The notes under the pieces: generated by a model
The model's input: the letters and a program-made list of their open reading frames with translations, nothing else
Told to the model about the DNA's origin: nothing
Database searches by the model: none
Source: Oenanthe sinensis
Taxonomy: Eukaryota > Streptophyta > Magnoliopsida > Apiales > Apiaceae
DNA: 64,000 nt
Assembly (NCBI GenBank): GCA_028671895.1
Contig: CM053794.1
Location: 38,394,501 to 38,458,500 of the forward strand
Direction: 5' to 3'
Shown: piece by piece, positions 34,641 through 46,439 of the stretch
How the letters are laid out: each line of letters opens with the position of its first letter
Numbering within the stretch: the stretch's first letter is position 1
Made by a program: the position numbers and the translations under genes

Positions 34641-36342
34641 TGGGTGCTGTCCATTAACATATCCCAAATCTTATGCAGATACTTTAGTAATCCCATTTAC
34701 TATTACACAACACATATCTTATGCAGGTATTTTAGGAATCCCACTTACTATTACATGGGAAAATTTTGTTATTACAAAGTATGGTGGTTGTAGAAAAGAA
34801 CCACGCTGCTGACTGATTCTAAATCGACAGGTTGAAATGTATAGCTCTACTGCAAATTATAGCTTTTTGTCATTATATTTAGTACAAATATCTTGTGGTT
34901 TTGTGATATAAACTATGCTCCTATTAAGACCCCATGCTTTCTGCAGAAAGTAGAAACATTCGTTTACTATTCAACATAGGAATTTGTAGGCAGGCTACTA
35001 CTGAGTGTGAGCTCTGGGTTGAGAAAGTGTTCCTTTCCTTTGTGACTTAAGATAGACAATTCGTATCATCTACCCCTTCATAAAAAGACAGCCTCTTTAA
35101 CTCGTCAAATAAATCACAGACATTTAAAATTTTGATATTTTACTGATTCATGTTTATTTGGACATCAGGGGGTTGTAATTAGGATATGTTACAAAATATG
35201 ATATTTTAATAATTGCATCTACTAAATTGCTCCCGGATATGTTATGGCAATGACTGTTAGATGCCTAGGTGTGTACAGTAACATTTTAAGTAACTAAAAA
35301 CAGTCATTTAATTCTTAGATGTTACCGTGAATTAAATTATTTGCTAAAATTTACTGGTTTTTGATCGATATATGGCCATTCCGGACAAATCCTATTACGA
35401 TTGAATCATTATAAAAACCTGATGTTGCTGGATGTTCTCTCTTCAAACCACATGCATGGAAAAGCTAATTCTCTTCTGTCGTGAGACTGTTTAATGAGCA
35501 GGCGAAAGCACAGTTCAATGAGAGAAAAACCTCATTTGATTGATCTATAAAGACAAGGAAGTTGACACTATCCTTTATTTGGATAGAATTTGCCTGATGT
35601 GGTTCATTTTTGTTTTCATTGTACTCTGAAATATGTTATGTCTCAATAGAGATTTCTTTAAAGAGGGCACTGGCTTAATATGTTCATTCAAGAATTCTAT
35701 CACTTCCTTCTGTTTGCGCTACTCCAAATCTGTAACCTGCTCATTGTCTATGCTGATTGCTGCATAAAGATTATTATTCGTCCTTAAGGGACTTTTCTTT
35801 TACTATTTTTTTTGGCTAAATTTCTTCTACAACTGTCTAACTTTAAAACAACAAAATTATGGTTAAAAAAAGGTTATCATTCATACTGTGCCTGTTTAGT
35901 TATTGATCTCGCAACAAAGAAAGATGAATACTTGGCTCTGAAAATTCAAGCAATATACTTATCATGCCAACCCTCAATGTATTCATGCATCCTCTGATTT
36001 GTGCAGTGCACCGTGCATGAATCAGTTCTTTGCAGACGAGAGTAACATTGACTTGAACAATGTTTCATAAATCATAAGAGGGATTAGGGAATGAATATAT
36101 GGTCTTTAACACCTATAATGGCTTTATATGTAAGAAAGATTTACTAGTCTATCTACTGAAACTACCCTCTTATAGTCTATATATATGTATGTATAAATGG
36201 ACGTTTGAATACGTGATTCATAATATACTGATCTCAATCCAGTATAGTTTAGTTAAGGTGATGAAGCAAATTTGCGCATTTCAAAGAAGTAAATAATAGG
36301 TTCCACGTATTTGTATGTAATAACATAAACCATTAAACATCT
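34641..36342. other. Spacer between HTH-like gene and tRNA-Asn
   Basis: Contains the probable 3' UTR of the upstream gene, with a short near-duplicate TTATGCAGgTATTTTAGgAATCCC at about 34673-34742. No other gene seen. Confidence 0.55.
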
Positions 36343-36359
36343 GCTGGAATAGCTCAGTT

Positions 36360-36392
<33 letters not shown>

Positions 36393-36416
36393 GAGGTTCG
36401 ACCCCTCCTTCTAGCG
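36343..36416 (+). tRNA. tRNA-Asn (anticodon GTT)
   Basis: 74 nt with a complete cloverleaf. The acceptor stem is GCTGGAA paired with TTCTAGC (one G-T pair). The D-loop is AGCTCAGTTGGTTAGAGC, the anticodon arm GTGGCTGTTAACCAC and the T-arm GGAGGTTCGACCCCTCC, with discriminator G. There is no intron and no encoded CCA, as in nuclear eukaryotic tRNA genes. A and B boxes are intact. TTTTTC follows at 36420-36425 and could act as the Pol III stop. Confidence 0.97.
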
Positions 36417-37640
36417 TGCTTTTTCCCGTTTGTTCTTTTCGCCTTGAAAAAAATATCCTCTCCTCTGCATTTGCAGAACAATTCAGGTCTTAACTCTTTG
36501 AACATTTTGTATAAACAAACTAAATGAATCTGAGTAATCAGGTGCCAACTCTATGTACATTTGCTTATGAACAGTCTTTCAAACCAATTTTTCAGTGAGG
36601 AGGAGTGTATTCCTTGATCTAGAACATTGTTTTCCAGATTCGATCTTCAGCTTATGGAAGTAGACAACACGAAGATCTTTAATCTCCGACATCACAAGAA
36701 AATATTTTTTATGGCCTGGTGATGCAATGAGCACTGATCAACGAACATGAACAACATGCTCAGAAGTAAAACGTAAGTTCTTTTAGATGATCTCCAGTAC
36801 TTCACAATTAATAATATATCCAGAAGGTGATCCAGTGGAAGTGCATTAAAAAGTAGCAAGGCTATGGCCCAGTTTGGCTGGACTTATTTCCAGGAAATAA
36901 GTGTTTATTTTCAGAAAAAATTAATATGTATGTACTTTTTCTGAAAATAAGTAACTTATTTTCAATTTTGAAAATCATATTTGGTTTTAAAATTCTAAAA
37001 TAAATATTTATCTAATTTTTTTTTTGAAAATATGTATAAAAAATAATAATAATAAGTTACTTATTTTAAATTTAAGCTAAGCCAAACAAGACCATAATAA
37101 GATTACACTACTCAAAACCCCGTACATAAATACTTGTTGCAACATAAAAGATCACTTCTTTTACTTGCCAAATGATAAGTTGTATCTGATTTTGTTTTTT
37201 TAGTAGTTAATAACAAGGAAAACCAGTAGTATTTAGCAGAAAAATAAAAATAAAGGACAACATGTAGTTATTTGTAATACAATTGTAAAACACTAAAATG
37301 GAGAAGGTGATATTTTTTCTGGAATTGATCAAGACTCCACAATGAAACAAAGGAACATAAATGCTTTGCTATCAATCCTGGTGGGATTGCAGGTAGAGTG
37401 ATGTTTGATAAGTGAAAAACTCTGAATCAATGTGCATATAAAAAAGAATGAAGTGGGCCAAAACTATAATAACATGATAAAAAAAACATAATGTATATAT
37501 CAACAGTGATTCCGTAGAGTACAACAGAAATCATGTCGGCAAATATAAAGCTCATTTTTGTCTCCTCGGCAGTTTACAAATACAGTTAAAAAAACAAGTT
37601 TCACCTAGGTTTATAGTTCTAGTAGCCGATAAAAACGACA
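36417..37640. other. Spacer with a MITE
   Basis: No genes. Contains one hAT-like MITE (36866-37093). The right part is presumably 3' flank of the DUF642 gene. Confidence 0.55.
36866..37093. mobile_element. hAT-like MITE, 228 bp
   Basis: Ends GGCCCAGTTTGGCTGGACTTA on the left, and the reverse complement of the right end is GGTCTTGTTTGGCTTAGCTTA (15 of 21 matching). The AT-rich interior contains several short inverted ATAAGTAACTTATTTT words. No clear target duplication was found, so the superfamily is tentative. Confidence 0.55.
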
Positions 37641-37691
37641 GATTCAGTCATATTTAGCTTTCCGATAGATTGGCAAGCTTAGTTCATAGTT

Positions 37692-39113
37692 TTATACTCT
37701 AGAAGGCCAAACTCTAACATTGTCCAAAACAGGGCCACAAATATGACCCCAGTCATTAATCTTTGTGTGATAATACGCACTAAAAAATGTGATCCTTGTT
37801 CTATCTGATATAGCCTTGAACCTGAGACTAGCAGATTTAAATCCTCCTTTTCCCTGAGATGTGAAATTAGCTTTCACAGTTTCTTTAGCTGCAAACGCTT
37901 CAATCACCATTGTTGCATGGCAACCATTCTTTGCATCTCCAATCGTGAAGGTTAGGTCATAGAGCTTGTTAGTCACTGTCCTTACAATTTGTGCAATGGC
38001 ACTTTCTCTTCCTCCAACTATTTCAATTGCGGCGTTTCCTGATGGAACCGAAAAATGCTTTGAGTCAATGTACTTGACTGGTTTCAAGGATTCAACTATC
38101 CACCCGGGAAGTGGTGAAATCAGATGTTGTAGTTTTGGAAGGAGAAGGACCCCTGTTGAGAAGTTCTTGAACACATATGGACCAATCTCAAAGCCACCGT
38201 TTTCCACCAAATTACCTGTGCTCATAGAATAATTAGATTAATCATTTCAGCCAATGTGTATATTTGTCATGTAGGTAGAGTTCTTCTACTCACAAGTCGG
38301 AGTCAATTATCAGTTCAAACAAACAGGTTAGATATACTAGGACAAAGAGTACATTACAAACTTAAAAACAAGTAAAAAAGAAAAAAGCCGACTAACCTCT
38401 GTTATACTGGAGAGGAAGTATTTCCTTGATTGCAATAGCATCCAATAGAGGGCCACAAGTGGGATCTTCTTGAATACCAGGGTTATGGAATGTGACTTTT
38501 TCACTAGCAGAAGAAGCCTTAAAAGCCCAAGCATAAGTGTCTGCCCCGTCACTGCTGAAAAGGGTCTGAATGGAGAGGTCACTTGATTGACCAGGTACTG
38601 AAACTCGCAGGATCTCATCTTGGGCACAGGTCCTGGTAGCTGAAAATGTAAGTGAGTATATGGATCCTGGCTTCAGATCAGACACGAGTTGAGATATGGA
38701 AGCTTCATTTCCTAGTCGGGCCGCATGCGACCCGCGAGGGATTGCAAAGTAGAAGCCACCTGGCTGTGGTCCGCCCGAGACATACTCAACCAAGCCTCTG
38801 ATTTCCCACTTGGGCAGGGAGTACTTCCCTATGATTGCTGTTTTCTTCATGTCTGATGGCTTTGGTCCAAGTTCAAAGTTGCCATTTGCAAGATATCCTG
38901 TAACATTATAACTCATAAAAATATGAAGGACATGTACAATCAACGAAGACCCTGTCACCTATCATTAAAAGTAAAGTAACAAGTGCGAAAATGTAATGAA
39001 GGAGCTAGTTAAAAGTGCTTACCATCAAGATATGGAGGGACGTTAGCTGCAAATGCAACACTGACGAAGAGGGAGAATACCAAGAGAAGACAAAGTGAGA
39101 GAGAAGAAGCCAT
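37692..39113 (-). CDS. DUF642 cell-wall protein, copy A
   Basis: Three exons (39113-39023, 38897-38397, 38215-37692) join to 371 residues. DUF642 proteins (BIIDXI and relatives) are plant-specific, secreted to the cell wall, and reported to interact with pectin methylesterase and cellulose. The signal peptide is residues 1 to about 23. The first galactose-binding-like domain starts at YLDGYLANGNFELGPKPS and the second at NLVENGGFEIGPYVF. Conserved signatures include VEYVSGGPQPGGFYFAIPRG, CAQDE, PTCGPLLDAIAIKE and HICGPVLDNV. Intron phases (1, 1) match the neighbouring copy exactly. The usual DGLL at the first junction is DGYL here. A TATATATA (39197-39204) sits about 85 bp upstream of the start. 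Confidence 0.93.
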
Positions 39114-39196
39114 TATAGCTATCTTGAAGATTGTGATTGTAAATAATCTTCGAGTTAGACTGTTAGAGATGCCCCAGGAGATAGGGGGAGGCCAGG

Positions 39197-39204
39197 TATA
39201 TATA
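39197..39204 (-). promoter_or_regulatory. TATA box of DUF642 copy A
   Basis: TATATATA about 85 bp before the ATG, in a sensible position for a short 5' UTR. Confidence 0.5.
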
Positions 39205-40500
39205 ATGTAAATGATATGTCTAGAGAGTCTGAAAGCAGAGGGGTGGGAAGTGGCACGTTAAAGCACCTTCAGTTTATCCGTGAGATGTGTTGATGTTGAT
39301 CTCCTCTCTTTCCTTTCTCCACTACTCACTGTAGCACATAGGAGTACCTATCTTGTCTAGAGTATAACAACTTACTTTATTTCTAATCGTTGATCATTAA
39401 ATTCTAATCAAGACAATTACGCATGCCTATGAAATTAAATTAGTATATTAGTACATTGCTTTACCATGAGAAAAAGAACATTAAAAGCCATGAATCTCAG
39501 ATTAGAACCAAACAAAAAAATTCCCTCTAGTGCAAACAAGACAATGTCTTTACAATCAGCACTAGCACATATCAATCAGTGATGCGTTCTACCAGTACAG
39601 ATAACAATAGCATAGTAGATACATTTGTTTGCAGGTAACAAGAAAGTGATAGTTTGAGTAATGCAGACATGACATATGAGCGTGTCGAGCATCTAAATTT
39701 TTGCAACTAATTACTAGAACAGTGAAAAAGACTACACATTTTACTGAAATGTTCACAAGTAGCACTTTTTTTCTCTCGAAATGAGCATATATTATGGAGC
39801 TGAAACATAGTTTAGTTGGGTGTTAGAGAGCAGTTTCATCGCACTTCATTGATTAAAGATTGAACCATCAATATATTTCCCTAACTTAGCATCGACCATC
39901 AATCTCGAATTTTTTGCCAACTTATTCAATATTTTATTGCCAATGAAAGTGAGGGTATCCAGTAGGGTAAAGGCGTATAGCCGACACAGAGTTCATTGTA
40001 CTAGTCCGCACCTAAGCATAGTCTTGCATACTTTTTTATTTTAGTGAAATTGAAATTGACCCCCCACAGTCCCACACACTAAAAAAAGGAAAAATGAAAA
40101 TAGAGGTTTATTATATTTTTTACAACACCGGACGGTGTATGAGGGCCTGTAGTGTTTCTTGGAGTCTTCCTCAGTGGCCGTGATTCGCTCTGTTTCTTTG
40201 AATCTTGAATTGCAAATTTGTTCAATATTAACAAAAAGTGTTGGTTGAAACTATTCTTGTCTCTTTACCACGTGCATTCCGTTACTTATCCGTACTTTTC
40301 AATTAGTCGATGTTTCAATATTACAAGTGGAAATTATGGAATTATCTAATCCAACTTTCACCTGATTGACGGACAGGTTTATCAATTACACATGTCGAGT
40401 ATCTTCTTTTTCACGTCTTTCGACTTTAGAGCGTGGCTGGAGATTTCAAATTTAAATCGACAATGATAAAGAAAATGTGTATTACATGATACAGATTATT
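39205..40500. other. Spacer between the two DUF642 genes
   Basis: Promoter of copy A and 3' flank of copy B. No coding sequence or recognisable mobile element. Confidence 0.55.
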
Positions 40501-40505
40501 TAGCT

Positions 40506-41960
40506 TTAACTGACTATTAAACGTCTGGACACAGGCAAAACACTGACATTATCCAATACAGGGCCACAAAAATGGCCATAATCATTAACTTTTGTATGAT
40601 AGAATGCGCTATAGAATGTGATTCTTGTTCTAGCTGCAATTGCTTGAAACCTGACACTCGCGGTTTTATAGTGCCCCTTTCCTTGAGATGTAAAGGGGAC
40701 TTTTAATATGCTTCTAGCAGCGAAAGCTTCAATTGTCATTGTTCCATGACAACCATTCTTTGCATCTCCGATTGTGAATATGAGATTGTAAAATTTATTT
40801 GGCACAGTTCTTATGATTTGCGCAATGGCACATTCTCTGCCTCCAATTAATTCGATGGCTGCAAGTCCAGAGGGAACCAAGAAGTGCTTTGAGTCAATAT
40901 ACTTGACAGGTTTGATGGACTCTATTATCCATCCAGGAAGCGGTGAGTATAGGTCTTGTATTTTAGGGAGGAGAAGAATCCCTGTTGAGAAGTTCTTGAA
41001 CACATGAGGACCGATTTCAAAACCACCATTTTTCACTAAATTACCTGCATAAATCAGCGTGACAATCAAATTAAGACTTATTGTAAAAAAAATTGTTTTT
41101 GAATTCTAGAAAAAACTAACAAAGGATTAACTGGCCGGGCATGTACCTTTTGTGTACTTGGGAGAAGAGAGCATCTCTTTGATTGCAATAGCATCCAAGA
41201 GAGGGCCACAAGTGGGATCCTCTTGAGTACCAGGGTTGTGAAAGGTGACTTTCACTCTATTAGTATCTGCCTTAAAAGCCCATGCATAAGTGTCACCTCC
41301 ATCGCTGCTATACAATGTTTGAATTGGAAGATCACTTGATTGTCCAGAGGCTGAAACTGTAAGCACCTCATCTTGGGCACAAGTTCTAGTAGCTGCAAAT
41401 GTGAGAGAATAGATTTTGTCTGGTTTGACAGTAACAACCTGTGATATAGAACCATCATTGCCTAGCCGTGCTGCATGAGCCCCACGAGGGATTGCTAAAT
41501 AAAAACCTCCTGGCTGTGGGCCACCTGAGACATACTCTACTAAACCATTGATTTCCCAACGAGGCAAGGAATACTTTCCGATAATCACTGTGTTCTTCAG
41601 GTTTGATGGCCTCGGGCTTTGCTCAAAGTTGCCATTGGCAAGTAATCCTGAATAACAACAATATAGGAGTTAAAAAAATCACTCGGTGGACTTTACCATA
41701 GTTGTTTCTTCCAGAACTGTGAATTATTTCCTCTTACCTCTAGTTCTAACTAGCCACATACCCATACAAATTAATATTGGATTAAAAGAACATTTTAATA
41801 TTTCATTGATAGATTAACAAGGAAAGTGCATGCATGGTGAAATTTGTAAAGCAAGAAAGTTGTTACCATCGAGATAAGGAGCATTAGCTGCTAGAGAAAG
41901 AGATGTCAAAAGAGAATATTGCAGCAACAGAAAGCTTATAGAGAGAAAGGTAGCTGCCAT
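40506..41960 (-). CDS. DUF642 cell-wall protein, copy B
   Basis: Three exons (41960-41867, 41647-41147, 41044-40506) join to 377 residues. The exon-intron layout is identical to copy A, with both middle exons 501 nt long. The signal peptide (about 1-25, MAATFLSISFLLLQ...) precedes APYLDGLLANGNFEQSP. The VEYVSGGPQPGGFYLAIPRG, CAQDE, CGPLLDAIAIKE and FCGPVLDNV signatures are all present. The protein carries a short extra C-terminal tail (PVSRRLIVS) that copy A lacks. FEQSPRPSNLKNT replaces FELGPKPSDMKKT after the first junction. It is a tandem paralogue of the gene to the left. The role (secreted wall protein) comes from the family. A TATA box is about 95 bp upstream. Confidence 0.93.
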
Positions 41961-41964
41961 TTTT

Positions 41965-43130
41965 TGGTGTGATATGAATGAAGAGCTCACAAACGAAGTG
42001 AGGCTAATTAAGTTGAAGATACCTCTACTGATAGGAAGTCGACTAGTCGAGATTATATATAAGTTAGTGTATAATTATATGTAGAAGGTTATTTATGTAG
42101 AGAAGCAGATGCATGAAAATAGGTGCATAGCCATAAGCCATGTTCATTTACCACCAAGGCAGGCGTGAGAGACGTTTTCGTGTACATTACTGTATCTATA
42201 TATTATACACCAGATACTACGTACCAAAATTATTCCAATTTTTTTTTCCGGAGATGACCCATATGGCTTAAATAACTTGTTTTAATTCATGAACGCGTAT
42301 TTATGTACACTGGTCTCATATTATTATAGGAAAATTACCAACACAATAACATTTGGTACAATTTTTTGATATCAAGCATTTTTCATTATACACACGACAC
42401 AACTGATCCGACACTCTGAGTTGGTCCGACTATGTTGTCGGGAGTTGATCCCTCGTCTTTTCCATGATTCGCTCCGATAAAAATTCTAGATTTCTGATAA
42501 TTAATCGAGCGTCACTACTCTGATTATGAACAAGATACTCCACTTAATAGTCAAATACTACTATATATTTACGCTTGCATTCAATCTACTATTATATTTC
42601 TCCTGTTTTTATATCTTATGCTTCCTATCATTTTCAAACAATTGTGAAATAAATTATTTACAAATATCAATTCTTATGAAATCTTATACAAATAAATATA
42701 AAATTTTTATTCAGAACAAAATTATTAGTTGTCCACTTTCTTTTAAATTACATAGTTAATATCTCTACAAGAAAAAAATAAATGAATAAAATGTACTAGC
42801 AGTATTTAAATGCATGTGTTGTTAAATGCAAATCTGGGCTGAACAATTTACACATGCATCTTTATTAACGTCGATCCGGTTTTCAAGTGCAAATGCAAGT
42901 ATTTCTTGCATAATTATTTGTACAAAACCGTACTTGGAGTTGGGTTGACTACTTAATGTAACGTAATTTGTTCTCTTAATTACTCGTATTAGAGTACAAG
43001 GATTAAGGACTGCTAGGGTAAGGCAGTGGAACATAAAGCCACCGTACATATGCGCAAAAGTGGTCATGTGATGTATGGAAGTTACCAAGGGAATCTCCGA
43101 GCGTCCTCGATTATAATACCAGTCAATCAA
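41965..43130. other. Spacer left of the Helitron-like element
   Basis: AT-rich, no credible gene. The frames at 42526-42759 and 42822-43130 lack any recognisable domain. The right end holds the first copy of a 22-bp repeat (43087-43108). Confidence 0.5.
42052..42062 (-). promoter_or_regulatory. TATA box of DUF642 copy B
   Basis: TTATATATAATC on the minus strand, about 95 bp before the start codon. Confidence 0.5.
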
Positions 43131-43189
43131 TATATCTATAACTATATCTATATCTATCTATATAATAAAGGGAATCTCCGAGCGTCCTC
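43087..43189. repeat. 22-bp direct repeat at the left end of the Helitron-like element
   Basis: AAGGGAATCTCCGAGCGTCC plus TC occurs at 43087-43108 and 43168-43189. The first copy is just outside and the second just inside the proposed element start. Confidence 0.85.
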
Positions 43190-43199
43190 AAATAGCTCG

Positions 43200-44450
43200 A
43201 AACTATTTTTCTAATTTTTCTGAAATTTATGCATTAAAAATTTATATATATTATTAGTTGCCTTCTAATAATAGTCTAATTACTACTTGTCTTCTAATTG
43301 GAAGACTTATAAGGAAATACTAATTTACTCTAATTAAAATTCTAATGAAATTAATACTTATTTTCTAATTAGGATTTCAGTTACTACTTACATTCTAATT
43401 AAAAATCTAATGAGTAAATATTAAAATATTCTAATTATAAGTCTTATAAATATAATTATATGGAAGATCTAAAGAATAAACGATAGAGAAACTTATTGGC
43501 GAAAAACGTGTTTCACGATAGAGCGGCTCATTAAGGAGAAGCATGTTAATCGTTCAAATTGGAGAATTCTCGGGTACTTTCAAAGCGCTCAAAATTATTT
43601 TTCTAATTTTTTAAAATTTATATAAATTTCTATTTGTCTTTTAATAAGAGTCTAATTACTATTTGTATTCTAATTATACATCTTTTAAGAAAATATTAAC
43701 TTATCTTATAATTACGATTTAAAGAAGAAACGATAAAACATCAAAAATATTTTTCTAATTTCTTAGAATTTATTTATTAATAAATTTATATAAATTACTA
43801 ATTGTGTTCGAATAAGAATCTAATTAGTACTTACCTTTCAATTAGGATTTTAATTATTATTTACATTTTAATCAGAACTCTAATCAGTAAATATTAACCT
43901 ATTGTAACTGTAATTATTATAAAAGTAATTTAGCAGAAAAAAATTCTTATAAAAGTAAAATATATTAAATATAAGTTGACTTATTACTTACCTCTAAATA
44001 AAAGTATAATCAGTAAATATAAAAATATTTTAATTGTAAGTCTTATAAAAATAAAATTTACTAAATATCAGTTGACTTATTCTTTAATAAAAATAATTTT
44101 ATAAGAAATCTAAAAAATATCTGATAAAGTGACTTACTGACGAAAATTATATTTGACGAGAGAGCGGCACAGTAAGGAGAAACCTTCTAAATTTTTAGAA
44201 TTTATGTATTAAAAAAATTATATAAAAAATCTTATTTGTCTTCTAAAAAGAGTATAATTACTATTTGTCTTCTAATTATGTGTCTTATAAGCCAATATTA
44301 ACTTATCTTCTAATTAGTAGTCTTATTATTAAATATTAAAATATTATAATTTTAACCCATATAAAAGTAAAATTGATGAGAAGTTACTTTATTAAAATTG
44401 CATTTTTCTAATTTTCTTGAATTATATTAAAAAATATAAAAAAATTTAAG
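43200..44450. repeat. Diverged internal repeats, period about 645 bp
   Basis: A landmark containing gacgaaaa/gcgaaaaa, then GAGCGGC and TAAGGAGAA, occurs near 43485-43545 and 44130-44190. The same order of TCTAATTA-rich words flanks each copy. Both copies are decayed. Confidence 0.6.
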
Positions 44451-44462
44451 TTACTTTATAAT

Positions 44463-44761
44463 TGTTAGAATATAATATGATCCTGCTAAGCCCGCTTCCT
44501 AACACCTTGAGGTTTTAGAAGAACTGGTAACTTAACATGGTATCAAAGCTTCAGTTGGCGGGGGTCACATGTTCGACTCCCTGCCACCCTCAATATTCTC
44601 ATAATTAATTATGGACACGAAAGGCTTGTTATTGTCCCAAAGATGAGCGCGATCCACTCTCGACCCATAAATGGACTTTCGAGTGAGGGGGAATGTTAGA
44701 ATATAATATGATCCTGCTAAGCCCGCTTCCTAACACCTTGAGGTTTTAGGAGAACTGAACA
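44463..44761 (+). mobile_element. Complete TRIM retrotransposon, 299 bp
   Basis: 5' LTR 44463-44537 (75 bp) and 3' LTR 44694-44761 (68 bp) both start TGTTAG and end AACA. They differ by one substitution and one 7-bp indel. TGGTATCAAAGC, a near match to the initiator-tRNA-Met primer site, abuts the 5' LTR. A purine tract GAGTGAGGGGGAA abuts the 3' LTR. The interior is about 156 bp with no coding frame. Five-bp target duplications ATAAT flank it (44458-44462 and 44762-44766). All hallmarks of a terminal-repeat retrotransposon in miniature are present. It must have moved with proteins from another element. Confidence 0.93.
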
Positions 44762-45172
44762 ATAATCTCTTAAACTTTCTCCAAATTATAAATAAAAAAA
44801 TCCAAGTTACGTTATTTTCTCTTAAATTTTCTCCTCATGTCAAGTAAATTATTATTATCCATAAGATAAATTTCAAAATTTTAGAAAAGATATTATTATA
44901 CATAAAGTAATTAGAAATTTTAGAAAATGCATTAAATTATTAAAAATCGAATCTATTTTGATTTTTCAAAAAGACAATATCTATAATAGAAAAAGTTAAT
45001 TTTATTCTTTTACCTAAATTGAATGTGTTTCCATCTAAAAAATAATATACCATCACTTATATAAATTAATAAATTAAATATCAAATATTAAAAAATAAAT
45101 CACAATAAATTTATCACAGAGCTATTTACATTCAACGTCTAATACATCATGAATTACACTCTCTTGATTGAA

Positions 45173-46000
45173 TATTTTGAATAACAATAGAGACAATTGG
45201 ATGATAAGAGTGAGAGTATGCACGATGTGGGAGACAATCAATACACAAACCGACGGTCAATTTAGTCTTAACATTATTTTAATTGATGAGAAGGTTAATA
45301 AATGTTTGTTATTTATTAATTTATTACAATTATGCATTAATACTAACTTTTTTATACTTTAATTTAAGATATGAAAATCTTATCCATGCAACGATTCAAA
45401 AGCATCTACTTTTTGGATTCAAACATGTTTTGGAAGAAAGGTCTTTATATAGCATTAAAAACTTAAAAGTAGTTGCAAGTACCGGTCGATATAGACCATT
45501 ATCATGTGAGTTTAAAGTGATGTTTTTACGTACAACGACCCCAAAAAGATTGGAAGAAAGAATCATCAACATATCACTGCATAGATTTGAGTTCATATGT
45601 CCCGATATAATTGAAGCACGTGTTAATAACACTAATATACTGTCAGGTATTTTGCTAGAATAAGATATTATAAGTCACACACACGTATATAATTTTAAAT
45701 TACATTCTTCAATATATTTTTTTGTACTGTGGGAACCTGCAGCTGCTACCCTTTTAGATTTGGGATGCGCACCGGGTAAACCCACGGGCTCACGCAGTAG
45801 CCTGCAAATCACGTGAACCAGGTAAACCACACAAATGCGACATGCTCTTCAGGTTGACATAATCACACATTCTCATCTCATATTTATCTAGATGTCGTGG
45901 GCTACTTGACCTACATTGGTGGTATTGATATTGTTGGCTGCGTATGAAGAAGAAGAGATCTTAGGATCATAACAAATTTATAAGTTGTGAATTATACTGA
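45173..46000 (+). pseudogene. RPA-like OB-fold fragment (DUF223 type), copy 1, decayed
   Basis: In pieces the sequence reads DNWMIRVRVCTMWETINTQT...SLNIILIDEK, then a probable intron. It continues with LIHATIQKHLLFGFKHVLEE, YSIKNLKVVASTGRYRPLS, FEFICPDIIEARVNN and, after another intron, VVGYLTYIGGIDIVG. This is the N-terminal OB-fold order of plant RPA70-like (DUF223) proteins, which bind single-stranded DNA. A TGA sits where a conserved Trp precedes the KKRDL-type motif near 45945. An unrelated insertion of about 160 bp (45730-45890) interrupts the 3' part. Not functional as read. Confidence 0.7.
45730..45890. mobile_element. Insertion present in RPA-like copy 1 only
   Basis: Comparison of the two tandem units shows that copy 1 has about 160 bp not present in copy 2. 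It is GC-richer than its surroundings (gggatgcgcaccgggtaaac, then agcctgcaaatcacgtgaac). Words like these occur widely in plant repeats, but the family was not identified. Confidence 0.45.
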
Positions 46001-46439
46001 TATTATAATATTTGATTGTATACTATTTATAAATTTAAGTTACTTTATAATTTCCTAAACTTTCTCCAAATTATAAATAAAAAAATCTAAGTTACGATAT
46101 ATTCTCCTAAACTTTCTCCTCAAGTCAAATAAATTATTATTATACATAAAATAAGTTTCAAAATTTTAGAAAAAAAATATTATTATACGTAAAGTAATTA
46201 GAAATTTTAGGAAAGACATTAAATTATTAAAAACCGAAACTATTTTGATTTTTCAAAAAGACACTATTTATAATATATATAAAAAGCTAGTTTATTCTTT
46301 TACCTAAATTGAATGTGTTTTCATCTAAAAAATAATAGACTGTCACTTATATAAATTAAAGATTAAACATTAAAAAATAAATTACAACAAATTTATCACA
46401 GAACTATTTACATTCAACGTCTAGTATATCCTGAATTAC

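Noticed and set aside
44461..44770. Solo LTR or gene-bearing LTR element
   Set aside because: Both LTRs, primer site and polypurine tract are present within 299 bp, with no coding capacity, so TRIM is the right class.
45283..45663. Functional 126-aa RPA-like gene
   Set aside because: The first residues are intronic and the downstream exon has an in-frame stop. Treated as part of a decayed copy.
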